64,000 nucleotides of DNA from Schistosoma haematobium (taxonomy: Eukaryota > Platyhelminthes > Trematoda > Strigeidida > Schistosomatidae): contig NC_067196.1 of assembly GCF_000699445.3 (NCBI RefSeq), positions 29,157,116 through 29,221,115 on the forward strand, in the 5' to 3' direction. This document shows positions 1 to 12,200 of this stretch, one piece after another. The position numbers were made by a program, and so were the translations under genes. Within the stretch, counting starts at the first letter, position 1. Every line of letters begins with the position of its first letter. The notes under the pieces are model-generated. The model was not told where the DNA came from, ran no database searches, and worked only from the letters and a program-made list of their open reading frames with translations.

Positions 1-1084
1 TATACTAAGGAATAGAACAAACATAACTAATATGTACTTGTGGTGAATGAATTCATCAGCTGATTCATATAGGATAATTATTATTACCACCCACTAATAG
101 TTTTGGTGATTAATTGAATATAAAATTTTAAAAATACTGATTATTATTATCACAATGACGTAGAAAATAATTTACCTGGTGAAAACGTCAAATATTAAAT
201 AAAAAATATGATATCATTTTTATAGTGTTCAATGTTGTACCTGGGAGTGATCAAATTTCGATGAAATAATTATAGTCAATAGACCAAGTTACTATCACGT
301 AGATAATGTTTCGATGTTATCTGGATGAAGATAATAGATTGAAAACTCTAGGCCTAGGTTTTGTTCTAGTTGAAACTTTTTAACAAAACTAGATAAAATC
401 TTGATGGAACTGATGCTTTCTCCAAGATTGGAACAGAGTTTTTCACCGAGTTTTCTGTGCTGTTAATGACCTGTCTCGAGATTGAGATATTTTCATCGCT
501 TAAACAATAAGTCATGATAATAAAATTACCAGATGAATCTAAAATAAATAAAGATACCTAAAACCTCTATACAACCAGCGAAGTACTTCCAATCAATATG
601 ATTTAAGATGCGTATTCTTCAATAATAAGAACTATGTACTTACTGCCTCTTTTAATGACAGCTCACTGCTTATTGTTGAATCAGTCCCTTTTAAGCAACT
701 AGTGATATTCAATTAAACCCATGTTGAACAATGTAAATTCCCTTCTGCATTATAAAAACTATTCATGATAATGGACGTTTTTTGAAATAAAACCATACTT
801 ACTATTTCCAGTTCAATCAATCAATAAACATCTGAGATGAGAAAAGTACATAAAATCGATGATGGCAAAAATGGTACTACAGATTTCACAACAAGCCAGT
901 ACGTGCAATGTGATGATCATGATTAGATTTTGGTTAGTTTCTAAGAACAATTATACTTCGACTTTGTTTGTTAGTTTTTTCATTAATTATGTTGAAATTA
1001 TAAGATATATATATATAGAATAACGGATGCTGCACTAATTAATGAATGTTACTTTAACAACCATTATCATTTATGATATCAGTA
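1..1084. other. intergenic, nothing recognised
   Basis: AT-rich, no ORF above background, no repeat I can name. Confidence 0.6.
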
Positions 1085-1375
1085 TAGGTTTGTGGAGATT
1101 GTTGAGTTTTAATCAAAACCATGAACCGATCAGTGTTAGACCACCATCTAATACCTGAGAGGACTGGACGGCCGTTTTGTCCTGGTATGAGACTCCTCGG
1201 GAGTGCGCATCAACGGCACCACATGCGAAACTCTAACCGAGGACCTTCCATCTTGCACGTGAACACTTGATCTCCAGACCACTGGGCAGACATCCAACGA
1301 TGTTAATGTCCAACCTCAACCAGCCCATGATATTGCGGGACCATCACCGGTAGGTCACTGTCTCACGTGTAATAT
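1085..1375 (-). repeat. hammerhead SINE, tRNA-headed family, degenerate
   Basis: The minus strand reads CCGAGGAGTCTCATACCAGGAC, AAAACGGCCGTCCAG, then a GGTGGTCTAA tail and CAACAATCTCCACAAAC. The tRNA-like head is weak (about 1270-1300, complement of CTCCAGACCACTGGGCAG). Core changes (CCGAGGA, AAAA) predict no cleavage. Confidence 0.65.
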
Positions 1376-1579
1376 TGATAATTATATATTTATCACTACG
1401 TAATTACTTATATCAGAATCAACATGTTTACTGTTTGAAAGAAAAATAACATTAGTGAATTATTGTAAAATAAGATTGTAACAACTGAAATACGAAATCT
1501 TAAACAAATCTTATTTGAACATAATATTAATATGCATATAGAAGTTAACAGAAGTCCGTCGTGGAAACTATCATTTGTT

Positions 1580-1745
1580 GATTCAGTGATCTAAAGATTA
1601 AACCTTGGCTGCGGGGCATAAAGGTCCTTCACTCAATCCTCAATGGGACTACGGATGCTAACGGCTATTAAGCTCCACACTGTAGTAAAACAACTATCCA
1701 ATGCATCCATGTTCGCAGTAGTTGTCTAGCTTAGGTTGGTGAACG
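1580..1745 (+). repeat. tRNA-headed SINE, strongly degenerate
   Basis: It begins GATTCAGTGATCTAAAGATTAA, a decayed version of the CTCAGTGGTCTAGAGGTTAAGC head at 26.7 kb. It ends CAGTAGTTGTCTAGC, like the family's GTGGTCTAGC tail. The ribozyme core is not recognisable. Confidence 0.45.
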
Positions 1746-2189
1746 ATCTTAATAACCTACATGTTGTAATGTATTCGGTGGAAAAAAGAAATTAATTTTT
1801 TTCTACCATTTTTAAAAAATCCAAATAAAACACAATAGGCAGACTTCTGTTCCCTAGCTAAGTGCATTATTGTACTGGGAAAAACAACTGGATTTAAATG
1901 AATTTCAGCCCAAATAAATTACCAAATTCAGTCAATTCGTATAATATGAGTTATCATATTTTCACACTCAACATGGTTTAATTTTACCAATTAAAAAAGA
2001 CTCAGTAATAAAGATTTCAGTTTTATTGGTAGTTCGTGAATCTTATTAGTTAACTTCTATACATAAATAAACCTATTTACTCCTCAGATTTATAAAAGCC
2101 TATCAAACATTAAAAATTGAATAAATTCATATCAGACGGTTCAGTTAAAAAATTAATTAACAATTTCTATGCATAACAGAGTCAAATTC

Positions 2190-2450
2190 TCACAATTGAT
2201 TGATCACTGGGTGGTGATCAATGTCATGTGTGTCAAGTTCTTCTTAGTGAAGATCGGATGTTATCGACCAAGTTGCAATGTGGCCACTGGTCTAGGTGAC
2301 TCGACATTGCGTTCACCACGTTGAGATAAGACGGTCGACAGGAAACTCAGGACCCGGGTTTTGTGCTACTTGGCACCCGTCAACAGGGTGTACCTATAAT
2401 CTTGAGGGAACTGGTGCTCCCTTAGCGGATTCGATCCCGTCACAACAACA
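2190..2450 (+). repeat. second SINE-like family, copy 1
   Basis: Shares about 190 bases with the complement of 29330-29560: TTGATCACTGGGTG, GACCAAGTTGCAATGTGGCCAC, GTCTAGGTGACTCGACA, TTGAGATAAGACGGT and CAACAGGAAACNC. Not a hammerhead unit as far as I can see. The small ORF within it is spurious. Confidence 0.65.
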
Positions 2451-3359
2451 ACAAGCACAAATCAAGCGTATATATACAGCACAAAAATGTCCTTAGGAAG
2501 CGTTACAAAATAACATACTAAACGATACAACGAATCAATAGCGTTTAAGATCCTTTCAAGTGGGAAATACGACATGAAGGTAAAATTGAACTCTTTCGGC
2601 GCGAACACAAGAAATTCAAATTTTTAAAATAGAATTACAAAAATAGGATATTTACCAATTGAGTTCTGTGAATCTAACATCCCCAACAACACTAGAATAA
2701 AACTACATATATGAAAAAAAATCCTCAAAGTTATAACAAATCACATGCTACATTTTATGCTAAATGTAGTACACTTTCATTTGCAAGAATTTACAAGAAT
2801 ATCATATCTTGGATAAATCAAATGTTATATCAAATAAAAATATCACATTAGAAAACAATACAAATGTTACACTGAATAGTCATCCAAATTAAATGTGAAC
2901 AACGGAAGTAATGTTAAACAAAAATCATATTGGGTAAAACAATGTAATTTTACTGTTTAATCTCGTCATATCACTAAGAGAGATAAAAACATGGAAGAAT
3001 TTTACAGAGATAAAACTAATCATTACTACATATTCAATTTCCTAAAATAAAAAAAAACGGTGATTTCTAAAACAGAATCCTAATTTTGATAAGATGATTC
3101 TTTTTCTGTTTTTCTTTTCTCTTTTTTTTCCATTATAGATAAGGAGAAAAAATTGATAATGATAATTGTATTAGTTAACAGAAACCATTAATATTATCTT
3201 TTATCTATTTTATTATTAGAATTATTTGCATTTCAATTGATCTGAGACCGTAAACAATCACTCTTATGACCTGATATAAACTTACCTATTTTCTCTTGAG
3301 AGAAAAAAACTTGATTACCTAATTTATAAAAGGTTTCCTTATTTAATTGTATGCATATA

Positions 3360-3592
3360 TATACATAGATAGATAGATAGGTAGTTAGATAGATAGATAG
3401 ATACAGCTATGTAATTTAATTTAATCAAAACAAATTCACTTCTATGATCAAAATATAAAATGTTTCGAATCATTTAACACCTAGATAATATACTAGATAT
3501 ATAAATATTTTATCACTGAATCGAAGAAAAAAACTAATGACTTTTCTGATCTTTCTTTAATGTATGGTCATCTAGATGGTGTTAATGTTTAA

Positions 3593-3654
<62 letters not shown>

Positions 3655-3660
3655 CTTAAT
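3360..3660. repeat. microsatellites: (GATA)n and (AT)n
   Basis: GATA-type repeats at about 3368-3403 with interruptions, and an uninterrupted AT tract of nearly 60 bases at about 3595-3652. Confidence 0.9.
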
Positions 3661-4267
3661 TATTGAAATGTTAAAGCAGAATCATCTCAAGTTTAACGGG
3701 CTATATCTATTTTCTTTCTAAACGTTACCAGTTATGTACAATTTTAAATGTATATGTATATATATAAAATAAAATGGGAACCAGTAGGTGACTACAGTTT
3801 GTTTTCATTCGTTTTATGACATACGGCAATATTCATGCCTAACGTTTTAGGTTATCGAATCTCTTAGAAGTTATAAAAGAACATATGGTTGAATTCACAT
3901 TTATATTATGTCTGACTGTAGTATAAGTTCTATATGTTGTAGTAAGATCGAGCTTACTTATTGTGCCATTTAATTTATTATGTTAGAAAATCCATTTTGA
4001 TTTAAGCGGATGATGAATGTGGATAAGAACTTATCAATTCGATCATAATTGTAATCAATTACAGTTTGCAGCTTGGTTCTCATTTAGTTTTTATTATTCA
4101 TGTATCAGGTGGTTTCTATCTTATTCTTAATTTATTACATATGTCTACAAATGGATTAATGATACTTTTTCTATTCCATGTTTTGACGAGTTTACAATTA
4201 TGAATGGCTTACTAATGATTTCTAACTCCAAAAATATTTGTTATTAACAATTATAATCTGATTTTAA

Positions 4268-4445
4268 TAAGATAGGGGGATTGTGGGTAGCCATGGAGTC
4301 CAGGATACGGGTTTCTTTCTACTTTGAATCCTACATCTAGATATAGTTACATCTGAATGTGGAGGTTCAAACCTGGACTTAAACAGAATACTGTTCACTT
4401 TAAGCATTCAACACATTATACGCTGAGCTAATGAAGCCAGATTTC
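4268..4445 (-). repeat. hammerhead SINE with tRNA-like head, degenerate
   Basis: On the minus strand, TTCATTAGCTCAGCGTATAA (box-A-like) is followed by GGTTTGAACCTCC (box-B-like), then a decayed ribozyme ending GAAACCCGTATCCTGGACTCC. Confidence 0.6.
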
Positions 4446-5139
4446 TGTTCACTTTTACAACGGATAAGATATTTATATCAATACTATAAGAAAGGGTTTT
4501 GATTATGTGGTTGCTAAAATAGTTTTAGGTCGAAATGATGAATATTGTGAATAGCAGTGACATTCATGATGTGTGTTTCGTCCTGTCTCACACAGCGTGC
4601 ATTAGGAAAAACACTTGTTATACATTAAGAATAAAATAAAAAGAACATATTTTCTACGATATGATGGCGCTTCACAGCAACAAAATTTTGTACTCATACT
4701 TGATTGTCTCTAGTATAAACATTTATGATTTGACTGTTGACTTAACATGACTTATTAAAGTAAACAGCTTTCATGTATATTCCAGTGAGGGTATTGAATA
4801 ATTTTATATACCGGAAAATAATCTTATATAAACCTTTTGTGATATACTTCATGTTTTCAGAATTCATAGGCAATCTATTCTCTACAACCTCTCAGAAACT
4901 AAAGAGTGGTAACTTTTAAAACTATGGTACTAAATGACGTAAGTTCCCATCCATAAAGAGATATTAATTCTTTAAAAAGCACAGGGACGTTTTATCAATA
5001 ATTCCTTATTAGCAATTAACATCGATGGCGTCAAATCAAAAAAGTTCAGTAATGTAACAACATTACATTTTAATAATATTTTTATCAAAGCTTCAAACCA
5101 ATTATAGACTCAACCAAATTTTTGGATTCATTTCATTTA

Positions 5140-5290
5140 GAGAGGTTAGAGAATAATGAATCCCGAGATGGTGGAGACCTGTAGCTCAGGTGGATGATTT
5201 TGATGGATCATTGTTCTCTGAGCTGGATGGTTTGATCTTTGAGGTTTGTGCCGATGATGTCGTTCAGAAGAACGATAAAAGTCAGTTGCG
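5140..5290 (+). repeat. structured repeat-like segment with a strong hairpin
   Basis: TGGAGACCTGTAGCTCAGGTGG opens a tRNA-like start. At about 5257-5277 TCGTTC-AGAA-GAACGA forms a perfect hairpin preceded by CCGATGATG and followed by TAAAAG, which loosely resembles a hammerhead core around stem II. Family not recognised. Confidence 0.4.
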
Positions 5291-5639
5291 GGAATAATTT
5301 AAAACAATTTTTTATAGTCCATACATTTAATCAAACTCAAGCTACGATTAGGTTATCTTTACAATGATAAACTCCATTAATGCATTTCCACTTCTGTTAC
5401 ATTTCATTAAAACTGATCAATGTGAAGTTTGCTGAAGCCGTTGCTTTCAGGCATCAAAAAGCTGATTTATGTGCTCAAAAGAAGATGGTTACTAATCCTT
5501 CCTTGTCTTGGTGACAAATATTCCTTCGTTGCATCTTAAAACAAACTCTTTCTTGCATGTATTACATCGTTTAGTTTTTATTTCGACTATCTTCCAGATT
5601 AGTAATTTTATTTTATTAACCAAGCTGGAGTCGTTTTAT

Positions 5640-5930
5640 TCCCATCATCGTCTACTTTTTATGTAATCACTTGTTTCTGACCGTCCGCTTCTGTCCCAGT
5701 CAATGTATAACTTTACAATATTTATTCTACTAAATTTAATTACACCCTTGCTACACCATACTATTGTGTCTTCAACATACCTCCCAAATAAACTCTTTCA
5801 TGTAAGTAATTTAAACCCGTTTCGTAATTATGATTTACACACCATAGGTTGTAAGCAGTTGACGAGAACCAACGAAATAAAATAAATTCATTCTATTCTG
5901 CCAGAATCTTTGTTCCTACTGCTTTCAAGA
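5640..5930 (+). repeat. Penelope-like LTR fragment with degenerate minimal hammerhead
   Basis: GGTTGTAAGCAGTTGACGAGAA and ACGAAATA...TATTCTGC at about 5847-5903 match the ribozyme segment at 42573-42626. Here C3 is T (TTGACGA) and stem II no longer pairs, so it should be inactive. Upstream extent is uncertain. The 60-codon ORF at 5703 overlaps it and is probably noncoding. Confidence 0.55.
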
Positions 5931-6054
5931 TGATAAAGGGAATTATATGTATGAAATATGCTCATTGTTAATTGCCCACGTCAACAATAGGTTGGGTAAC
6001 CAATTATGATTTTTTTTCCTTCAAATTATAAATCTTTGTTAAATTAATAGTTGA

Positions 6055-6128
6055 ATTCATGAGTCAATTAAAGCTAGACCACCATGGAGAACCTGGAAGC
6101 ACTGGACGACCGTTTCGTTCAGTAACAA
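6055..6128 (-). repeat. hammerhead SINE 3' fragment
   Basis: The minus strand reads CGAAACGGTCGTCCAGTGCTTCCAGG, then GGTGGTCTAGC and ATTGACTCATGAATT. Only the part after stem II remains. Confidence 0.7.
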
Positions 6129-6129
6129 T

Positions 6130-9057
6130 GTCAGTTAAAAGTTAGAAAAATAGCATGGATTTCAGTAAAAACACCAGATTAACTAATAAAGTTTATCGAC
6201 ATTCATATAGGAAAGCATCATGATAAATTACATGTGAATAAATTAGAAAATATGAAAGTTCAGAATATAAAGTTTATTTGAGATTGAAGTTAGTTATTTG
6301 TTTTATTGTGTTAACTATACAGAAAATTGGTTTTCATAGTTTTACAATGAAATAGAGAATATGTTAGATAGCAGCCGTTAACCGAAACCTGAAGGTATGT
6401 TACATTGATATCTATTTAAAGAATTTATACTAGAGCATAGAGTGATATATTCAGCATGCAATATTGTTGGGACGGCTTTCAAGAACTACAACGAAGCCTC
6501 CGGAGGCCCTAGAAGAGCGAAAAAGTTTCATGCAATCAAAACGAAATGGAGCTTTCTAGAATATCAGCGTGACATGCTACTATTGGTCAGTAGTATAACA
6601 TGCCTCCTTGCAGATTGGCTGAATTATAATGTTGATTTAACAGACACTAATATCTATAAATACCCATGATTTTCTGTACATTTTGATTCTTGCCCAAAAA
6701 GCACTACCTCCAGTCTTCTGTCTTCTTATTTGCGACTTGGGAGGATTCTAGCATTCGAGTGCTCAAGTCATACGTGGTATATTAAGAATCTAAACTCTAG
6801 ATATATAGTGAAGGAAAACAATAAAAACCTATACACTGATAATATTTCATAACGTTTAAAGATATTCTACTTTGCAAAATTGTTTTTATCATTTTGAATT
6901 AATAAATACTGAACTGAAGTCTCAATAAGGACGAAACACAGGTAAATGTAAATCCAACTACAAAATCTGAAAAAGATATAATCACTTTTATCATAAATTA
7001 CTCACAAAAGTTACACAAAACATACTTTAATACATATTTACTATCAAGCCTGAATATGAATACTTTAGTTTAGGGTACATTTTATTTCATTAGTGAAGGG
7101 GATTTGTGGAGATTCGTAAATTGATGTTGGCTAGATCATCATTTAAAACCTGGAAGCACTGACCGATCGTCTCATCCTAATATGGGGCATCTGGTTTTCT
7201 AAGAATTATTACTTATGTAAATAAATACTACAAAGCATAACAATAAAATAATACGTGATTAATACTACTAAACTCTTGTGAGAGAAATAAAATGTTGGAT
7301 ATAGAGAATTCTTACATGTAAATAGATAACATTCTCACGAATAATCTTCATGATAAATTTCAGGCAAACAACAAGATTTACAAGATGGAAAAATGAAAAC
7401 GAAGTTTAACATAAATTCATATTTATATACATATGTATATGTTTCTTTTCTTTAGAAGGACGATGATTTTAAACATACAATATTTATTATGAATAGTTTC
7501 AGCGTAAAAACTACTACGATGACGATGACTGTGTCCTCATTGTTCTTCGCAACAACAATTTGATCAATGAAATCACGTTTTTATGATAGTCATAAAAAGA
7601 TTTAAGATCAAGTAATGCTTTTAATTCTACGTTTATTATATTTCAACATTTCATTGATAAAGTTGAACTGGTTGTTTTATTTTAGAAATGATAACAAAGA
7701 ATATCAGGTTACTACTTACTGTAGTTGTAGCCAGGGAATGGTAGAAACATGCTTTATAAAACATGTAGTCTTGATGTTCTTGACTTCATTTAAAACATTT
7801 ATTCTCATTATTTAAACTTTTGTTTAATTTTATAACATTATTTTAGTATTGTAAACTTTGTCTCTACAATATATATAGAAGATGGTATGTTAAAAGATGG
7901 AAATTACTTATTGGACAAAAAGAATGAAAGAATGACTTAACATATGACTTTACATGGAAATGTAGAATATAAATCCATAGCCAGGTAGATTAGACAACCG
8001 AGTAAAACGGTTTAAAAGGTATTAGAATACACCTAGTGTTGTTGGTCAAAGACGACTATTCTAATCGATCTAGGAAGTATTGTAAGTTTGATAATTAAAT
8101 TCATATTAATCGTCTATTATAAATCTTCAATATCTGCAATTTTTAGGTGCCTTAATAGTCCTTAGTCTGCATTCAGATAAATCTAACTAACGTATATATT
8201 TACTAAATATATATTAGCATATAACAGTGTATGTGTGTAAATAACTGAACAATAACTAAATATGTTACCTGATAAGATGGAAAGAAAAGTCGAGTTTCGA
8301 TTGATTTACCCATTATGAGTTTTGTTCAAGATTACTTCCGTTTTGATTCAATGTAATGATGACTCAATGTAGTATTTGTTTTGTTTTCTTGTATGATATT
8401 TTATTCTGTGTAATATATGATATTCTTGTATTCCATTGACATGAACTATGTTCATTATGTGATTTGTTATATATATGATTTCATTCTAATTATTGATCGA
8501 AATGGGTGCACAATCAAGATATAACTGAGTTTTTTTCGACTAAGGTCGTCGTCATCGTGTTTTGGGGTTAGTAAATCTTCACTTATACCAGTCTTTGTGT
8601 GCTTACTTTCGCGTCGTGGAAATTGCAGAGGTCTCTCGTTTCGAGTATAAGTGATAAGCATTTCCAATACAACAATCAGCGACGACCAGATATAAAAAAG
8701 TACCATTCAATTTGACAAGTTATAACAATTAGCGACGGAGATTTCAGAAAAAAATTGAAAAGTTATAACATTACCAAAACAAAGATTTGTGGTATATTAT
8801 ACACATACATTAAATGTTGAGGCTTGATTCTATCAATTCAAAAAATGAAAAAAACAAGAGTTTTCTATTTTCAATTTAGCCTCGAATTAAAATCTAATCA
8901 GTGTTTAAATGAAAAAATTTATCAGAACATCTGATCAAAGAGATTATATGCGAAAACCGAAATTCTGAGTATCACCAGTGAAAAAACTGAAACCCTCCCA
9001 ATTTACAACAAAAATGGTCTACAATAATTATTCTTTTGGATTAAATCAAATGTGAAC
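6130..9057. other. intergenic, nothing recognised apart from the SINE piece at 7.1 kb
   Basis: The ORFs at 6442, 7615 and 8467 are short, have no domain and no splice context that convinces me. The 8.5-8.7 kb part is slightly more complex in sequence but unassigned. Confidence 0.5.
7095..7200 (-). repeat. hammerhead SINE 3' fragment, degenerate
   Basis: The minus strand has CCCCATATTAGGATGAGACGATCGGTCAGTGCTTCCAGG, with decayed stems, and the ATCTCCACAAATC tail. Confidence 0.6.
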
Positions 9058-9252
9058 ATCAACTCTGGGATGCATATACATCCAACTGACGAGTCCCAAA
9101 TAGGACGAAACGTGCGTTCTGGATTCTATTGCTAGCCACTATCCATCTTCGTTTAGAACGCTTATGAATTAAGGCTATATCGAGGCAATATGCACAGGAT
9201 GCACATATGCTAATAAGAAACTGATCAATTTCAATCCTAAACACCAATGGGA
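9058..9252 (+). repeat. hammerhead SINE (Sm-alpha type), 3' part with ribozyme
   Basis: The ribozyme core CTGACGAG, stem II GTCC-CAAATA-GGAC, GAAAC and a downstream TGGATT arm for stem I lie at about 9074-9131. The core is intact, but the first pair of stem I is A.C and the cleavage triplet is GUU. The following about 120 bases (GCTAGCCACTATCCATCTTCG onward) belong to the same unit. A near-identical inverted copy lies at 15045-15240. ORFs here on both strands are spurious. Confidence 0.8.
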
Positions 9253-12200
9253 AGATTAAACAAATAACACAAAATGAATGTTGATAAATTGTCTAATTTT
9301 ATTTTCACTGACAAAATGGTGGTATTTCAAGACAAAATATTCTGTTCATATAAAAAAAGAACAATAGTGAATAAACTATTATTATCGAATCCTTCACCAT
9401 TATCTAAAATAATAGATCTTCTGTTTAAAACATTTCGCCTGATTGATTAACAGACACATATAAGTGCTGAGATTTTAAAGAAAATATACAATGTTACCGA
9501 AGAGCACAATTTTATGGAAATAAATAATGTTTGAAAATGATAAATTTGTCCTAGAGAGATTTCTATGAAGACAAGAGTTCTTCATGAAGAAAAAAAGATA
9601 AAAGAATAAGTAAATATGTACCGAACACCTTTGTAAGTCTTAAGGCAGAAATATAGTGGCATAGTTTTGTTTATCTAAGACAGTATGTTGTCATCTAGTG
9701 TGTCACAAATGAGAAAAAACATGTGTACATATCGTTTTTTCTTATTGAAACAGTCAATAAACTGTGAAATTTTTATTTCAGTGTAAAAGTAACACAGTTT
9801 TTTGCAAAAATTTCAGGTTAAGGATACAGTAACTGTATGACTTTAGAATGTTTCAAAGTAAAAATCCCTTTCAAGTGTCATGTTACAGATGATTTTGGTA
9901 ATTTAGTTTTAAGAATCTTTAATCATAAGATTTTCATATCCCTCCCATCTGTACCACGCAAACATACCAAACTAAACTTGTATCTTACTTGTTATGCAAA
10001 ATTTTAAAGGCAGAAATTGTGTTGTAGACGTTAACCAAAAGATTGCTTGTCGGTAGTATGCTGCAGGACGTGGTCTCGAAGTTTCTACAGTCGTCAGATA
10101 AAGTAAAGTCTCGGTAAATCAAGAACACAGCCTAGGTAGAACACTTGGTGATCAGATGAGAAAACAGCTTAGATTGAAGAACACAGAGCGAGATGGAAAA
10201 GGATAATCGAAGTCTGTGTATATGTAACACATAAAATTTGTTCAACTAATTCACGCAAAAATTCCGAAATGAATTTGATATTAACAACGTCATTTGCCAG
10301 TAGTCAGTTACTTAAAAAATTATACATATTTTACAGTGAAAAGTACTATTTCATCTGGGTAGTAAATCCCTATAATTTACATTACATTATACATTACAAA
10401 TACTATTTTATTTAAGTGAATTAATATCAGTAAGTCTGATTAAAACAATCATAGATTAATTTAACGGGTAATATTTTACTTTTATACAATAAAAATCAAC
10501 TATCTATTATAATTGGTTGAGTTAACGAGGTTAAAATGAATGTAAAATACAATAAGTCATGGTATTTATTATAAGACATTTAGGTTTTTCTAAAGTTGTG
10601 AAATTCTAGACCTAGTGAACAACATGGTTTGTAAATTAAAGTAATATACTTAACAATTTACAATGCATAGTTTACTAGATATAACTTATATAATAGAATC
10701 AACCTAACTAAATAATCAGAAGGCATGTCATAACCAACATTGTATAAACCAGAATGTACCAATGTATGTCAACAATTGAACAGGTTCACCAGTCCTCTGA
10801 GGTTGACAAAGTGATATAAATAAGTAGATAGATAGATAGATTATTAATTGATAGATCGATATAGGTATAAATGTACATAATACGTTCTACAAAAACAACA
10901 AAAACGTCAAATGAGGTGAAATTAAAATACAGTCGAAATTTCATTGGACATTTTAAAAACTTTAAGTACTCTGGTTAGATTAACCCTAAATTGTAAAATT
11001 AAATAAAAGAATATTTCAATTCAATGTTTAACCTTAGTGTTTTAGTAAAATAGAAAGTAATTTTTCATTGTTTTTCTAAAGTATTTCAGTTATAAATCGG
11101 AAATTTGTTACTGAATTCTAACATTTAGCCTAATTTAATTTGTGATTAGATAAATTCTGACATTGTTCAGTGGTCTCTTACCTAAACCTTTAAGAATCAA
11201 TAAATGAAACTATAATTTCTAGAAACCGGTCAAACGAAAATTGAATCAAATCAACTTTTCAATAGTTGAGATCATGAGTCAATTGAAACTAGACCACTAT
11301 AGAAAACATGGAAGCACTGGACAGCCGTTTCGTCGTATTGTAGGACTCCTCATCAGTGCGCATCCACGACCCCAACACACAGGATTCGAACCCAGGATCT
11401 ATCAGTCTCACGCGCAAGCGCTTAACCACTAGACCACTGAGCCAGCATCCGATGGCCATGGGTTCGAATCTCGCGTGCAGGATCATGGATGTGCACCTCT
11501 GGCGAGTCCAACAATAGGACGAAACGGCAGTCCAGTACTTCCAGGTTTTCCATAGTGGTCTAGCTTCAAGTGACTCATGATCTCAACTATTGAAATTACT
11601 ATAATCTCCACAAAACGCCTTCTGATACAAATCAACTTTTATTTTATTGAAACTACAGGTAAATCTACAGAACACCTGATTATACATTGGTATTTATATT
11701 CCAATGGTTGAATTTAAAGCTGTTTGAAATCATAAAGTTTTATATTCACATTATAATATTTTCATTTTGTTAACTTTGTATTTAAATAAACAAGAGGATA
11801 ATAATATTATTAATAAGGTGATGCATACTAGTTAATCTATCTTAGCGATCAAAACGCTCATTAAAATGACTATAACTCATGATACTAACATAGAAATTAC
11901 TTCGTTTTTACCTTCAGAATGAATAGATGATGAAGCATACATTGTATAAATGATTAAATTCCAAGAGATACTTGACTACTAAAACTAGTTTGAGTAGATT
12001 TATTATTATATACCCGATAAATTCTTGTTTCAACTTTATACATTATCACTGTTTCCCATGAATTCCAATTTACAATCTCGTCGTTTATTTTGCTATTTAT
12101 GGCATTACTTTACAAGATGTAAAAATTACACTAACTACAACCATTGTCTGATTCCACACAACTCTCAGTAAATCAATTAACAGCTATGAATCAATATACT

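Noticed and set aside
9059..9247. 62-codon minus-strand ORF repeated as a 64-codon plus-strand ORF at 15052
   Set aside because: The same sequence is the hammerhead SINE. The apparent conserved protein is an artefact of the inverted repeat.
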